Below, one piece after another: positions 51,204 to 59,328 of a stretch of DNA of 64,000 nt (position 1 is the first letter of the stretch; every line of letters starts with the position of its first letter). Position numbers and translations under genes: made by a program. The stretch is taken from the NCBI GenBank assembly GCA_034422455.1, contig DAOUJQ010000012.1, positions 186,001 through 250,000 on the forward strand. Reading direction: 5' to 3'. The stretch is from UBA1127 sp034422455. GTDB lineage: Bacteria > Chloroflexota > Dehalococcoidia > Lucifugimonadales > UBA1127. Under the pieces are notes generated by a model that searched no databases, was not told where the DNA came from, and saw nothing but the letters and a program-made list of their open reading frames with translations.

Positions 51204-51743
51204 ATGCCCAGACTGCCGGAGGTCAACCGCGACCAGCTGTCCCCCGACGAGCAAGCAATCTACGACGGCATCGCCGCCAGCCGCGGCAGTGTGCGAGGGC
51301 CCTTCGCGGCGCTGATGCACAGCCCGGACGTGGCGGGACGCGCCGCCCACGTCGGCACGTACGTGCGCTTCGAGACGACGGTGCCCCGGCTGCCGCTGGA
51401 GCTGACGATCCTTGCCATCGCGCGGCACTGGGACGCCCACTACGAGTGGAACGCCCACGAGATCCAGGCCCGCGACGCCGGCGCACGGGAGGAAGCCATC
51501 GCCGCCATACGCGACCGCAAGGCCCCCGAGGGGTTGACGGACGACGAGGCCCTCACCGTGCGGTTCGCGATGGAGCTGCTGCAGGACCACGTCGTGTCCG
51601 ACGCCACGTTCAACGCCGCCCGGGAGGCGCTGGGCGACCGCGGCGTTACTGACCTAGTGGTCACGGTCGGCTACTACTCCATGATCTCCTGCGTGCTCAA
51701 CGGGATGGAGATGCTGCCGGAGAACTCGACGCTGACGCCGTAG
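51204..51743 (+). CDS. Carboxymuconolactone decarboxylase-family protein
   Basis: 179 aa of the CMD/AhpD-like helical family. It has SVRGPFAALMHSPDVAGRAAHVGTYVRFETTVPRLPLELTILAIARHWDAHYEWNAHEIQARDAG (E-W-x-x-H). No peroxidatic CxxC is present, so it resembles decarboxylase-type members rather than AhpD peroxidases. ATGGAGG supplies the ribosome site for ATG 51204. Such proteins often accompany aromatic or xenobiotic degradation genes. Confidence 0.85.
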   Translation: MPRLPEVNRDQLSPDEQAIYDGIAASRGSVRGPFAALMHSPDVAGRAAHVGTYVRFETTVPRLPLELTILAIARHWDAHYEWNAHEIQARDAGAREEAIAAIRDRKAPEGLTDDEALTVRFAMELLQDHVVSDATFNAAREALGDRGVTDLVVTVGYYSMISCVLNGMEMLPENSTLTP

Positions 51744-51762
51744 CGCGCCCTCCGCCTACCCC

Positions 51763-52356
51763 ATGGAACGCGTAATCAGACTCGCCACCACGTCGGACGC
51801 GGCGCAGTGTGCCGCGATCTATGGGCCCCACGTGCGCGAATCCGCGGTGTCCTTCGAGACGGACGCCCCGTCCGCCGGTGAGGTCGCGGAGCGCATCGGC
51901 CGCACCCTCGAGCGGTTCCCGTGGCTGGTGTGCGTGGCGGACGACGAGGTCATCGGCTACGCCTACGCCGGGCCGCACCGGCAGCGAGCGGCGTTCCAGT
52001 GGTCGGTCGAGGTGTCCGTCTACGTCAAGGACGGGCGCCAGCGCGAGGGCATCGGCCGGGCCCTGTACACCTCGCTCTTCGCGTGCCTGCGCGCCCTCGG
52101 CTACTACAAGGCCTACGCGGTCATCGCGCTGCCGAACGACGCCAGCGTCGGGCTGCACGAGGCGGTCGGCTTCCGCCACGTCGGCACCTTCAACGACATC
52201 GGCTACAAGCTGGGGCGGTGGCACCCCGTCGGTTACTGGGAGCTGACGCTGCAGCCGCCGTCTCCGCCAGCCGAGCCTGTTCCGCTGTCGGACGCCGCAC
52301 GCACGCCGGGGTGGGCTGAGGCGGTGGCGTCGGGCGAGGCGCTGCTGGGGGGTTAG
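51763..52356 (+). CDS. pat: GNAT acetyltransferase, phosphinothricin-type
   Basis: 197 aa. IRLATTSDAAQCAAIYGPHVRESAVSFETDAPSAGEVAERIGRTLERFPWLVCVADDEVIGYAYAGPHRQRAAFQWSVEVSVYV matches the Pat/Bar type. ALYTSLFACLRALGYYKAYAVIALPNDASVGLHEAVGFRHVGTFNDIGYKLGRWHPVGYW completes the signature. The C-terminal 25 residues are family-external. Exact acyl acceptor is unknown; this group also acetylates methionine sulfoximine. Confidence 0.85.
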   Translation: MERVIRLATTSDAAQCAAIYGPHVRESAVSFETDAPSAGEVAERIGRTLERFPWLVCVADDEVIGYAYAGPHRQRAAFQWSVEVSVYVKDGRQREGIGRALYTSLFACLRALGYYKAYAVIALPNDASVGLHEAVGFRHVGTFNDIGYKLGRWHPVGYWELTLQPPSPPAEPVPLSDAARTPGWAEAVASGEALLGG

Positions 52357-52360
52357 TCGC

Positions 52361-53500
52361 CTATAGGCGGGCGAGATTGGAGACAAGGTTGTAAACGAAC
52401 CAGCCGTCGCCAGTGCGAAACGCCTGTGGCTTGGCAGTCTGAGCATCCCGCATGAGACCAAACCCATCGTTGAAGTGTTCAAAAGAAACTATCTTGTCGT
52501 ATCGGATGCGGAAGGATTTGCTGCGACCGTGGAAGTACACGTGCTTGCTCGTGAGCGCCAATAACCCCTTGTCCACATGGATTGTCTCTTCCCATTCGTA
52601 AGTTCGGCTCTGAAATTCTCGTGGACTGTAATAGATGCCCTTGGCAACGCGAATGCTCACCCCATGCGACTGACCACGTCGCTCTCTAAAAGTCTTCTGC
52701 TCGTAGTAGTCGACATTTGACCACACCCATACCAGTTTCTCAGACTTTTGTAGATTCATAGGTAGTTCGGTAGCTATCTCATCTATTTGTGTATTTGGGA
52801 AAGTGCCCTCAACCAATTGACGAATTAGCAACCCTTGTATGAGCTTTTGGTAGGCACCATTGTCATCGACCTCTTCCTTGGCCAAACCGAAATGATTCAA
52901 GAAACGCTCAAGCGCAGCTTCTTCATCTCTTGAGGGAACCCCATCCTCTAAAGCAGCGGATACTGCTTGCTCCCATCCTGAGACCAAAGCTTGGCGCCGT
53001 GCCAATTTGGCGAGATTAGACTCTTCAACTGCAGTGTCTAGTCGAGATATGGGATCAATGCCAGCCGCGAAGTCACCGGTTTCTCCTATTCCCAAAGCCG
53101 CACGTCGAGCCTCTTCAGTTAGCCTATTCTTGACACCCTCATGTAAAAGAGCCAACGCTGATGCACTTGCCGTGTCCACGGTTATTGCCATCCGCTCTTG
53201 GAAGACCCGGAGGCGGCTTTCGTCTCCTTTTGTGATAGAACCATCTACATAGCTGTCCTCTATTGCCTTGCGCCAACCTGTACTGACGGCGGCGCTAATT
53301 TCGCTTTTATCCATCCAAGCCCTAGCAGCAATTGCATCTAACGTATTACGGAGTGCGTTTGCACTGAAGTCATCGCTGCGGGCTGCCTGGGCAACCAAAG
53401 ACACCACCTCGCTTCTTCCGTTAACATACTGGCGCTCACACTCACGGTGCTTGCCGCGCATAAAGCCAGCGCTTTTCCCACAGTACTTACAATCGCCCAT
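52361..53500 (-). CDS. Zinc-finger / TerB-like / PH-like protein (379 aa)
   Basis: An N-terminal CxxC...HxxxC zinc finger (MGDCKYCGKSAGFMRGKHRECERQY) is followed by two or more helical repeats carrying EF-hand-like loops. These loops are DGSITKGDESRLRVFQERM and DGVPSRDEEAALERFLNHFGL, which recall TerB-type domains. The C-terminal about 120 residues are beta-rich (GIYYSPREFQSRTYEWEETIHVDKGLLALTSKHVYFHGRSKSFRIRYDKIVSFEHF), resembling a bacterial PH-like domain. GC content is clearly lower than its neighbours. No membrane segment. Function unknown; it stands alone and converges on pat. Confidence 0.8.
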   Translation of the reverse strand: MGDCKYCGKSAGFMRGKHRECERQYVNGRSEVVSLVAQAARSDDFSANALRNTLDAIAARAWMDKSEISAAVSTGWRKAIEDSYVDGSITKGDESRLRVFQERMAITVDTASASALALLHEGVKNRLTEEARRAALGIGETGDFAAGIDPISRLDTAVEESNLAKLARRQALVSGWEQAVSAALEDGVPSRDEEAALERFLNHFGLAKEEVDDNGAYQKLIQGLLIRQLVEGTFPNTQIDEIATELPMNLQKSEKLVWVWSNVDYYEQKTFRERRGQSHGVSIRVAKGIYYSPREFQSRTYEWEETIHVDKGLLALTSKHVYFHGRSKSFRIRYDKIVSFEHFNDGFGLMRDAQTAKPQAFRTGDGWFVYNLVSNLARL

Positions 53501-53530
53501 TACGGTGATAGTCTCCTATAGCCCAAAGAA

Positions 53531-53585
53531 CAAAAAACGGCGTCCGTTCGGTGACCCTTCGACAAACACAGGGTGAACGGACGCC
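53531..53585 (-). terminator. Terminator built from a dispersed repeat
   Basis: On the minus strand GGCGTCCGTTC (53575-53585) pairs with GAACGGACGCC (53539-53549) and runs into GTTTTTTGTT (53529-53538). This is a typical intrinsic terminator just past the amidohydrolase stop at 53595. The loop contains a CCTTCGACAAACACAGGGTG unit, a variant of the dispersed repeat. Confidence 0.8.
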
Positions 53586-53594
53586 TTCCTTCCC

Positions 53595-54761
53595 CTACTC
53601 CACCTTGAGCCACGGGGCGATGTTGCGGCCAAGGATCTTCTCCTTGTCCTCGATGGTGATGCCCTCCATGTTCTCGATGCCGGCCGCGGTGTTCGGGTAC
53701 GTGGACGGCGGGTGCGGGTAGTCGCTGCCGATGATGAAGTTGTCGCTGCCGATGGCGGAAATCGCGTGCGGCAGGCACCACTCGTCGGGCTCGACGGCGA
53801 CGAGGCACGAGCGCCTGATGTACTCGCTCGGCGGGTTGGGCACGCGGGAGCACTGCGGCTCGACGTGGTGCGTGCGGTCGAGGGTGTACATGAGCCAGGG
53901 CAGCCAGGAGCCGCCGGACTCGAAGAAGACGAACTTGAGGTCCGGGAACTCGTTCAGGACGCCGCCCAGCGTCAGGCTGGCCATGCCCATCATGTACTCG
54001 AAGGCAAAGCCGAGGTAGTTGCTGATGTGCATCCGGTTGTAGCGCTCCCACCCGATCGTGTACGTGGTGGGCACGTGGTCGTGCACCTGGCACTGGAACG
54101 GGTTGTGGTGGACGTACAGCGGCACGTCAAGCTCGCTGATCGTGCGCCAGAAGGGGTAGAGCTCCAGGGAGTCATAGTTCTTGCCAACCCAGTTGCCGTT
54201 GATGGTGATTGCCTTCAGGCCGAGCTCCTTCACCGCCCGCGTCGCCTCGATGCGCGACTCCTCCACGTCCTGAAACGGGATGATGGCCGTCCCGATGAGC
54301 TGCTCCGGGCACTCCGCCTGCGCGGCCGACGAGGCGTTGTTGAAGGCCTTGCACAGCGCGAGTCGCACCGCGGGGTCGCGGGGCCGGCCCAAGGGCGAGC
54401 CGAAGGGGTTCGCGAAGAGGCCGTCCGGGATGAGCACCTGCATGTCGAAGCCCGTCTCCGGCAGCAGCGTCACGCGGTCCTGCGCCTCGCCATGCCCGAT
54501 GGGACCTGCGCGCCGAGGTGCGCTTACGCCCTGCGATATCGCCGACCCGCCGCCACCCGTGCGCTGGCCGGCGGCAGTGGCGCGGAAGCCGCCGCTGCGG
54601 GCGTTGGGGTCGGCGAAGGTCACGGCGTCACGGATGATGATGTCCAGCTCCTGCTCGGTGAAGCCGGGCATCAGCGACCGCAGGTCGCCAAAGTTGCTGC
54701 GGGGCAGAAAGTGGCTGTCGGCGTCGATCTTCTTGGTCTTGATGGCGGTCTCCATTGCCAT
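53595..54761 (-). CDS. Amidohydrolase 2-family metalloenzyme
   Basis: 388 aa. It has KIDADSHFLPRSNFGDLR, an N-terminal metal-binding variant, then LPLYVHHNPFQC (His) and the C-terminal GSDYPHPPSTYPNT. FEYMMGMASLTLGGVLNEFPDLKFVFFESGGSWLPWL is typical of the aminocarboxymuconate-semialdehyde decarboxylase/amidohydrolase 2 group. Residues 60-100 are low-complexity Gly/Ala rich. AAGGAGG sits 5' of the ATG. Substrate unknown. Confidence 0.88.
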   Translation of the reverse strand: MAMETAIKTKKIDADSHFLPRSNFGDLRSLMPGFTEQELDIIIRDAVTFADPNARSGGFRATAAGQRTGGGGSAISQGVSAPRRAGPIGHGEAQDRVTLLPETGFDMQVLIPDGLFANPFGSPLGRPRDPAVRLALCKAFNNASSAAQAECPEQLIGTAIIPFQDVEESRIEATRAVKELGLKAITINGNWVGKNYDSLELYPFWRTISELDVPLYVHHNPFQCQVHDHVPTTYTIGWERYNRMHISNYLGFAFEYMMGMASLTLGGVLNEFPDLKFVFFESGGSWLPWLMYTLDRTHHVEPQCSRVPNPPSEYIRRSCLVAVEPDEWCLPHAISAIGSDNFIIGSDYPHPPSTYPNTAAGIENMEGITIEDKEKILGRNIAPWLKVE

Positions 54762-54833
54762 GGCTGTTCCTCCTTCGTTGTCTCCTGTTGCCGGATGCGT
54801 GAGCCGCGCCGCCGCTCACCCTGAGCCTTAGCC

Positions 54834-54889
54834 CGTTCGTGGTGAGCTTGTCGAACCACGCCGCCCTTCGACAAGCTCAGGGCGAACGG
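54834..54889. repeat. Paired dispersed repeats between the amidohydrolase genes
   Basis: CGTTCGTGGTGAGCTTGTCG (minus-type, 54834-54859) next to CCCTTCGACAAGCTCAGGGC (54863-54889) form a head-to-head pair. The unit recurs throughout the window. Confidence 0.7.
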
Positions 54890-54895
54890 TTCCCT

Positions 54896-56149
54896 CTACT
54901 TGACACGCTCGCCGCCGCGGAACACGGCGGTCACGTTGCCGATTGCCCAGATGTCCTCCGACGGGTCGCCGTCCACCACGATGAGATCCGCCAGCTTGCC
55001 GGCGTCCACGGTGCCGACCTGGCCGGCGATGCCGAGGAGCTCGGCGTTGTTGCTGGTGGCGGACTCGATGGCCTGCGTGGGCGTGAGGCCCGCGTCGGTC
55101 ATCGCCTTGAGCTCGCGGTCGAAGTGGCCGAAGGGGTAGTAGCCCCACCCGCAGTCGGACCCGGCGATGAGCTTGACGCCCGTCTTGAAAATCTGGCCGC
55201 AGTGGTCGAGCGTCTCGCCGTGGCTGGCCTTCATCCGCTCGTACTGGGCCCCCTCTTCCGGCGTAAGCTCGCCGCGCTCCTTCCGCTCCTCCCAGAGGAA
55301 GAAGCGGCTGCGGGTGATCTGCAGCGTCGGATTCACGCGGACGCCGTGGGACGCGATGTGCTCGGCGAGCCGCGGATCGTACATCTTGGCGCCGGTGTCG
55401 TCCGTGAACCAGCCGTGCATTATGGCGTCGAAACCCGCGTCGACGACCATGCGCATGGCGTCGTTGGTCCGGCAGTGGGCGACGACGGGCCGGCCGCGGC
55501 GGTGGCCCTCCTCGCCGATGGCCTGCAGCTCCTCCATGGAGAAGGCCGGGTGGAAGGGGTCCGTGCCCAGGGTGCTTCCGCCGGTGGCCATGACCTTCAG
55601 GAAGTCCGCGCCCTGCTTGATAAGCAGCCGCGCCGCGTGCTGCACGCCGTCGACGCCGTCCGCCTCGGAACCCATGAACCAGCAGTGGCCGCCCGTGGTG
55701 GTGATGGGGCGCCCGGACGCCATGACCCGCGGGCCGTTGACCGTGCCCTCGCGGATGGCGTCCTTCAGCGAAAACGTGGTCTCGTTCCAGCCGCCGCAGT
55801 CACAGACGGTTGTGACGCCGGTCTGCAGGGCAATGGCGACGTTGTGGGCGGAGCGCAGGACGCGGATGGCGTCCGTGTCCTCGCGGTGGACGTCCTCGCC
55901 CCTGCGGCCGGTGCCGGGCATGTTGGTGTGCGTGTGGCAGTCGATGAGGCCGGGAAGGAGGGTGCCGCCAGGAAACTCCAGCACCTCGCCGGACGCGCCG
56001 TCGGGGAAGGCGATCCGGTCGTCCGGGCCGACGGCACGAATGCGGTCGTCCTGCAGGAGCACGGACACGCCGGTCTGGACGGGCGAGTCGCGTCCGTCCA
56101 TGACGCGGTCTGCCTTGAGAATTCGGAATACGGGCGTCGCAGTTGGCAT
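54896..56149 (-). CDS. Amidohydrolase 1-family metalloenzyme (imidazolonepropionase-like)
   Basis: 417 aa. DCHTHTNMPGTG is the HxH metal motif. VVAHCRTNDAMRMVVDAGFDAIMHGWFTDDTGAKM and LIAGSDCGWGYYPFG carry the later His/Asp, and a C-terminal beta-domain (ADLIVVDGDPSEDIWAIGNVTAVFRGGERVK) caps it. ATG 56149 has AGGAGGGT upstream. A 29-residue in-frame extension to 56236 is unlikely. It forms a pair with the preceding amidohydrolase 2 gene, possibly for a cyclic amide or lactone catabolic step. Confidence 0.88.
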   Translation of the reverse strand: MPTATPVFRILKADRVMDGRDSPVQTGVSVLLQDDRIRAVGPDDRIAFPDGASGEVLEFPGGTLLPGLIDCHTHTNMPGTGRRGEDVHREDTDAIRVLRSAHNVAIALQTGVTTVCDCGGWNETTFSLKDAIREGTVNGPRVMASGRPITTTGGHCWFMGSEADGVDGVQHAARLLIKQGADFLKVMATGGSTLGTDPFHPAFSMEELQAIGEEGHRRGRPVVAHCRTNDAMRMVVDAGFDAIMHGWFTDDTGAKMYDPRLAEHIASHGVRVNPTLQITRSRFFLWEERKERGELTPEEGAQYERMKASHGETLDHCGQIFKTGVKLIAGSDCGWGYYPFGHFDRELKAMTDAGLTPTQAIESATSNNAELLGIAGQVGTVDAGKLADLIVVDGDPSEDIWAIGNVTAVFRGGERVK

Positions 56150-56325
56150 CGGACCCTCCTGCAATCTCCGTCGGTCGGGGACGGGCTCGCGGACGTATGC
56201 GGCGGCCTCATTCCCCCTTGGCGGCGTAGTGTACACCAGGGGTGTGGGGTGCGCTACAGGAGGGACGGGGATGGAGCGCCCCCTCGACAGGCTCAGGGCG
56301 AACGGCTGGGGCGGGGACGCGGGGG

Positions 56326-56455
56326 ATTCGCCTCAGGCCTGCGTAGCTGAGGGATATCCTGTTCCGGCATTCGCTTTTCCATTCGTGTTGTAGCTGTTGT
56401 GGCACATTTCAGCTACAAGGCGAATTTCACCCGGGGGGAAGCGAATCCCCGGCCC
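56326..56455 (+). repeat. Palindromic intergenic element, copy B
   Basis: GATTCGCCTCAGGCCTGCGTAGCTGAGG... includes a strong hairpin core TGTAGCTG (56389-56396) and CAGCTACA (56410-56417) around TTGTGGCACATTT. It ends GGGGGGAAGCGAATCCCCGGCC. It is in the same orientation as A1. Confidence 0.75.
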
Positions 56456-56822
56456 AGGGGCTGCACTGCGAGCGGTCGCCGGTGCGGGCCATGCGGTCAA
56501 GGACCCTGTTGATGCTGAGGGTTTCAGTGAAGCGCTGGTCAAGACGCTTGAATGTTCCTTTCATGGAGAGAGAGTAGCGAGGACATCGGCGTTGGGGCCA
56601 GAGGTTGGTGTCAGGGTGCAGCAGACAGGCGCTTCCAGTCCCCGCCCTGTCCCCACTCACCCTGCCACCGCTCCGTTGCCCGTTGACCGTGTGCTTCACT
56701 ACCTTGTGTTCATGAAGGCGACGCCGGACGTGGCAATCGGACTTGGACAATCTCGAGGACGCCGTTTCATGCGTTCTCCGCACGGCCTGTGCCCATGCTC
56801 AGACCGCTTCATCCGGCAGCAG

Positions 56823-56943
56823 GGGGGAATTGTTTCTCACGGGTGGGTTTTTCCGTTCTGTAGCTGGATTGTGCCACGACAGCTACAAATTCCAATCCCC
56901 AAACATTTCGTCGCAGCTAGGGCGGGGACGGAAACAATTCAGC
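56823..56943 (-). repeat. Palindromic intergenic element, copy C
   Basis: GGGGGGAATTGTTTCTCACGGG ... ends with GGAAACAATTCAG, so the termini are GAATTGTTTC and its complement GAAACAATTC. The core has TGTAGCTGGATTGTGCCACGACAGCTACA, a perfect 8-bp TGTAGCTG/CAGCTACA hairpin. Opposite orientation to B. Confidence 0.78.
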
Positions 56944-57106
56944 CTCCGTCAATATGCCGGTGCGGATTGACTTCCGGGTCAATGCGCTTCATCAGAGCGC
57001 GCGCCCGGCTCACCCCGGCCTGTCCGTTAACGCATGTGCGCTTGTTTGCGCACGGCGCCCGTTGGTACACTCGCCACGCTGCCGATTACGTGAAGAGGGG
57101 TCACGG

Positions 57107-57817
57107 ATGGTGAACGCCGGTCTGCCCACAACCGCCGCCCGCTTCTCGCTGCTGTTGCTCGCCGCGCTGGCGCTCGGCTTGTTCGCGGGATGCGGGCCGC
57201 CGGCCGAGGACGAGACACTCACACCGCAGGAACGGCTCGACAACGCCGCGGCGCGCATCGGCATGGTGACCGCGGTCGACTTCACCCTGTCGCACGACGA
57301 GGGCGAGACGCCGCTTCTTCCCGGCGTCGTCCTCCAGCAGGCGACGGGCACCGTGGAAGGCACGGAGCGCGCCGTCGTCGACGTGGAGGCGATGGTCACC
57401 TTCGCCAACAGCTTCATCGAGATGAACATCGTCGTGGACGGCGAGGACGCCACCATGACGGACCCGCTGTCCGGCACGCCGCTGCCGGTGAAGACGAGCT
57501 CACTGCCCTTCAACCTGCGCAACCTCGGCGGCACGCTCTCCGGCATCCTGACGGCCATCGAGGACCCCGTGTACTCAGGCGACGAGACCATCGACGGTGT
57601 GGCGAGCAAGGGAATCGCCGGGACCATCAGCGGCGCCGCCATCCAACCGCTCATCCCCGGCGCTGAGGCCGGCCTGCAGCAGGAGATCGAGGTCTGGGTG
57701 GGCGACGACGACCTTCCGCGGAAGGTGCGCATTTCCGGCCAGCTCCTGTCCAACGACACCGAGGGGGTCATCCGCGTCCTGTCGTTCCGCAACTTCGACA
57801 CGGCCCGGATTCCGTGA
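57107..57817 (+). CDS. LppX/LprAFG-like lipoprotein
   Basis: 236 aa. Signal peptide (RFSLLLLAALALGLFAGC) with a lipobox ending at Cys33 or so. The mature part has LTPQERLDNAAARIGMVTAVDFTLSHDEG, LPVKTSSLPFNLRNLGGTLSGILTAIEDPVYSGDETIDGVASKGIAGTISGAAIQPLIPG and EIEVWVGDDDLPRKVRISG. These are the LprG-type half-barrel signature (KGTI..DAVNALVPG and VWI..D..P). LprG proteins carry triacylated lipids between membranes. The MFS exporter follows 11 nt later, as in the mycobacterial lprG-P55 operon. AAGAGGGG lies 5' of the ATG. Confidence 0.88.
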   Translation: MVNAGLPTTAARFSLLLLAALALGLFAGCGPPAEDETLTPQERLDNAAARIGMVTAVDFTLSHDEGETPLLPGVVLQQATGTVEGTERAVVDVEAMVTFANSFIEMNIVVDGEDATMTDPLSGTPLPVKTSSLPFNLRNLGGTLSGILTAIEDPVYSGDETIDGVASKGIAGTISGAAIQPLIPGAEAGLQQEIEVWVGDDDLPRKVRISGQLLSNDTEGVIRVLSFRNFDTARIP

Positions 57818-57828
57818 ACTAGCCGGTC

Positions 57829-59328
57829 ATGGGAGGAAACCCTGCCACCGGGCTCCGGGCATGGCTGCCGATCATCATCGTCAGCGGGGCGGTGCTGACG
57901 GCGGCGCTTGACCACACCGTCGTGGTCACGGTCCTGCCGGAGGTGATGCCCGACCTCAAGGTGCCGCCCACGGAGCTGGATCGGGCGGCGTGGATCATCA
58001 CCGCGTACCTCCTCGGGTTCACCGCGGCCATTCCCGTTACGGCCCGTCTCGCCGACGTCCACGGCCACGCCCGCCTCTACCAGCTGTCCCTCGTCGTCTT
58101 CGGCATCGGGTCGCTGGGGGCGGCGCTGGCGCCGAACCTGGAGTCGCTCATCGCGGCGCGGACGGTGCAGGCGATCGGCGGCGGCGCGACGATCCCCGTC
58201 GGCATGGCGATGGCCGTGCAGGCGTTCCCCGGCAGGCGGCGGGCGGTCGCCGTGGGCATCATCGGGGCGTGCGCCGAGGCGGGCATGGTGCTGGGACCGC
58301 TGTACGGCGGCATCATCACGAACCTGCTGGGCTGGCGCTGGGTCTTCTGGCTGGACGTGCCCCAGGCCATCATCCTCATCTGGCTGCTGCGGGGCTTTCC
58401 GTCGGTGCGGCTGCCCAACGTGCGAATGGACTACAGGGGCGGCGCGCTGCTGGTGGCCGGGCTGACGCTCCTGGTCTTCGCGACGGCGCAGCAGGAGGCC
58501 TTCGACGTGTCGTCCCCATTGCCGTACGCGCTGGGGGCCGTTGGGGCCGTCGTGGTGGGGCTGCTGGTGTGGGTGCAGGGCCGGACGCAGCAACCGATCC
58601 TGCCTCCCGAGTTCTTCCGGTCGCGGCAGGCGGTTGCCGCGCTGGTGGTCAAGCTGTTGGTGGGGGCGTCGCTCATCATGGCGATGGTCACGGTGCCGCT
58701 CATGGCGAATACGGTGCTGGGGCAGAGCCCCCTGGAGGGCGGCCTGCGGTTGATGCGGATGACGGGCGCCATGCCCATCGGCGCGCTGGTTGGCGGCTTT
58801 CTGACGTACAAACTGGGCGAGCGCGGCGTCACGTTAGCCGGGCTGGCCATCGGGAGCGCCGGGCTGTTCTTCATGAGCGGCTGGACGGTGGACATCGCGG
58901 ACCCCGGCATGACGCTGCACCTGGCGCTGGCGGGGTTCGGGTTCGGCCTCGTCATCGCGCCGGTCTTCGTGACGGCGATGGACGCGGCGTCGGCGGAGTA
59001 CCAGGCCACGTCGGCGTCGCTGGTGACGACGGCGCGCATGGTGGGGATGACGTTCGGCATGGCGGCGCTGGCCGCATGGGGCGTGGGCGAGTTCCAGACG
59101 GCCACGATGGGGCTGGCGCTGCCACTGCCGTCGCCGGAGCTGGCCGCCGCCGAGTACGAGGCGCAGCTCGACGTGTACCAGAGCAGCGTCTCGGACGCCA
59201 GCGTGGCGCTGTTCCAGGACTTCTTCCGCATCTCGGCCGCGCTGTTGTTGGCGGCGCTGCTGCCGGCGATCGGGCTCGGCGGGCGGCGGGCTACGAAGGA
59301 ACGCTCAGCTTCGGGACCGTCAGGGTGA
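57829..59328 (+). CDS. DHA2-type (14-TM) MFS exporter, P55-like
   Basis: 499 aa, EmrB/QacA subfamily. The first helix region is WLPIIIVSGAVLTAALDHTVVVTVLPEV. The loop motif ARLADVHGHARLYQLS follows helix 2. Motif C-like ACAEAGMVLGPLYGGIITNLLGWRWVFWLDVP comes next. A long extracytoplasmic segment lies between the last two helices (GEFQTATMGLALPLPSPELAAAEYEAQLDVYQSSVSDASVALFQDF), as in Rv1410c-type transporters. Together with the lipoprotein it should export lipid or other amphiphiles. The 3' end overlaps the DUF192 gene convergently. Confidence 0.88.
   Translation: MGGNPATGLRAWLPIIIVSGAVLTAALDHTVVVTVLPEVMPDLKVPPTELDRAAWIITAYLLGFTAAIPVTARLADVHGHARLYQLSLVVFGIGSLGAALAPNLESLIAARTVQAIGGGATIPVGMAMAVQAFPGRRRAVAVGIIGACAEAGMVLGPLYGGIITNLLGWRWVFWLDVPQAIILIWLLRGFPSVRLPNVRMDYRGGALLVAGLTLLVFATAQQEAFDVSSPLPYALGAVGAVVVGLLVWVQGRTQQPILPPEFFRSRQAVAALVVKLLVGASLIMAMVTVPLMANTVLGQSPLEGGLRLMRMTGAMPIGALVGGFLTYKLGERGVTLAGLAIGSAGLFFMSGWTVDIADPGMTLHLALAGFGFGLVIAPVFVTAMDAASAEYQATSASLVTTARMVGMTFGMAALAAWGVGEFQTATMGLALPLPSPELAAAEYEAQLDVYQSSVSDASVALFQDFFRISAALLLAALLPAIGLGGRRATKERSASGPSG

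Larger units (their letters stand above)
56150..57106. other. Long intergenic region with palindromic elements
   Basis: About 957 nt without supported coding sequence, although long frames cross it. It holds a CCCCTCGACAGGCTCAGGGC copy (56280-56305), element B (56326-56455) and element C (56823-56943). Between them (56456-56822) I see no gene or clear structure. Confidence 0.65.

Noticed and set aside
56397..57113. Open frame across the intergenic region before the lipoprotein
   Set aside because: It runs through palindromic elements and has no coding signature.
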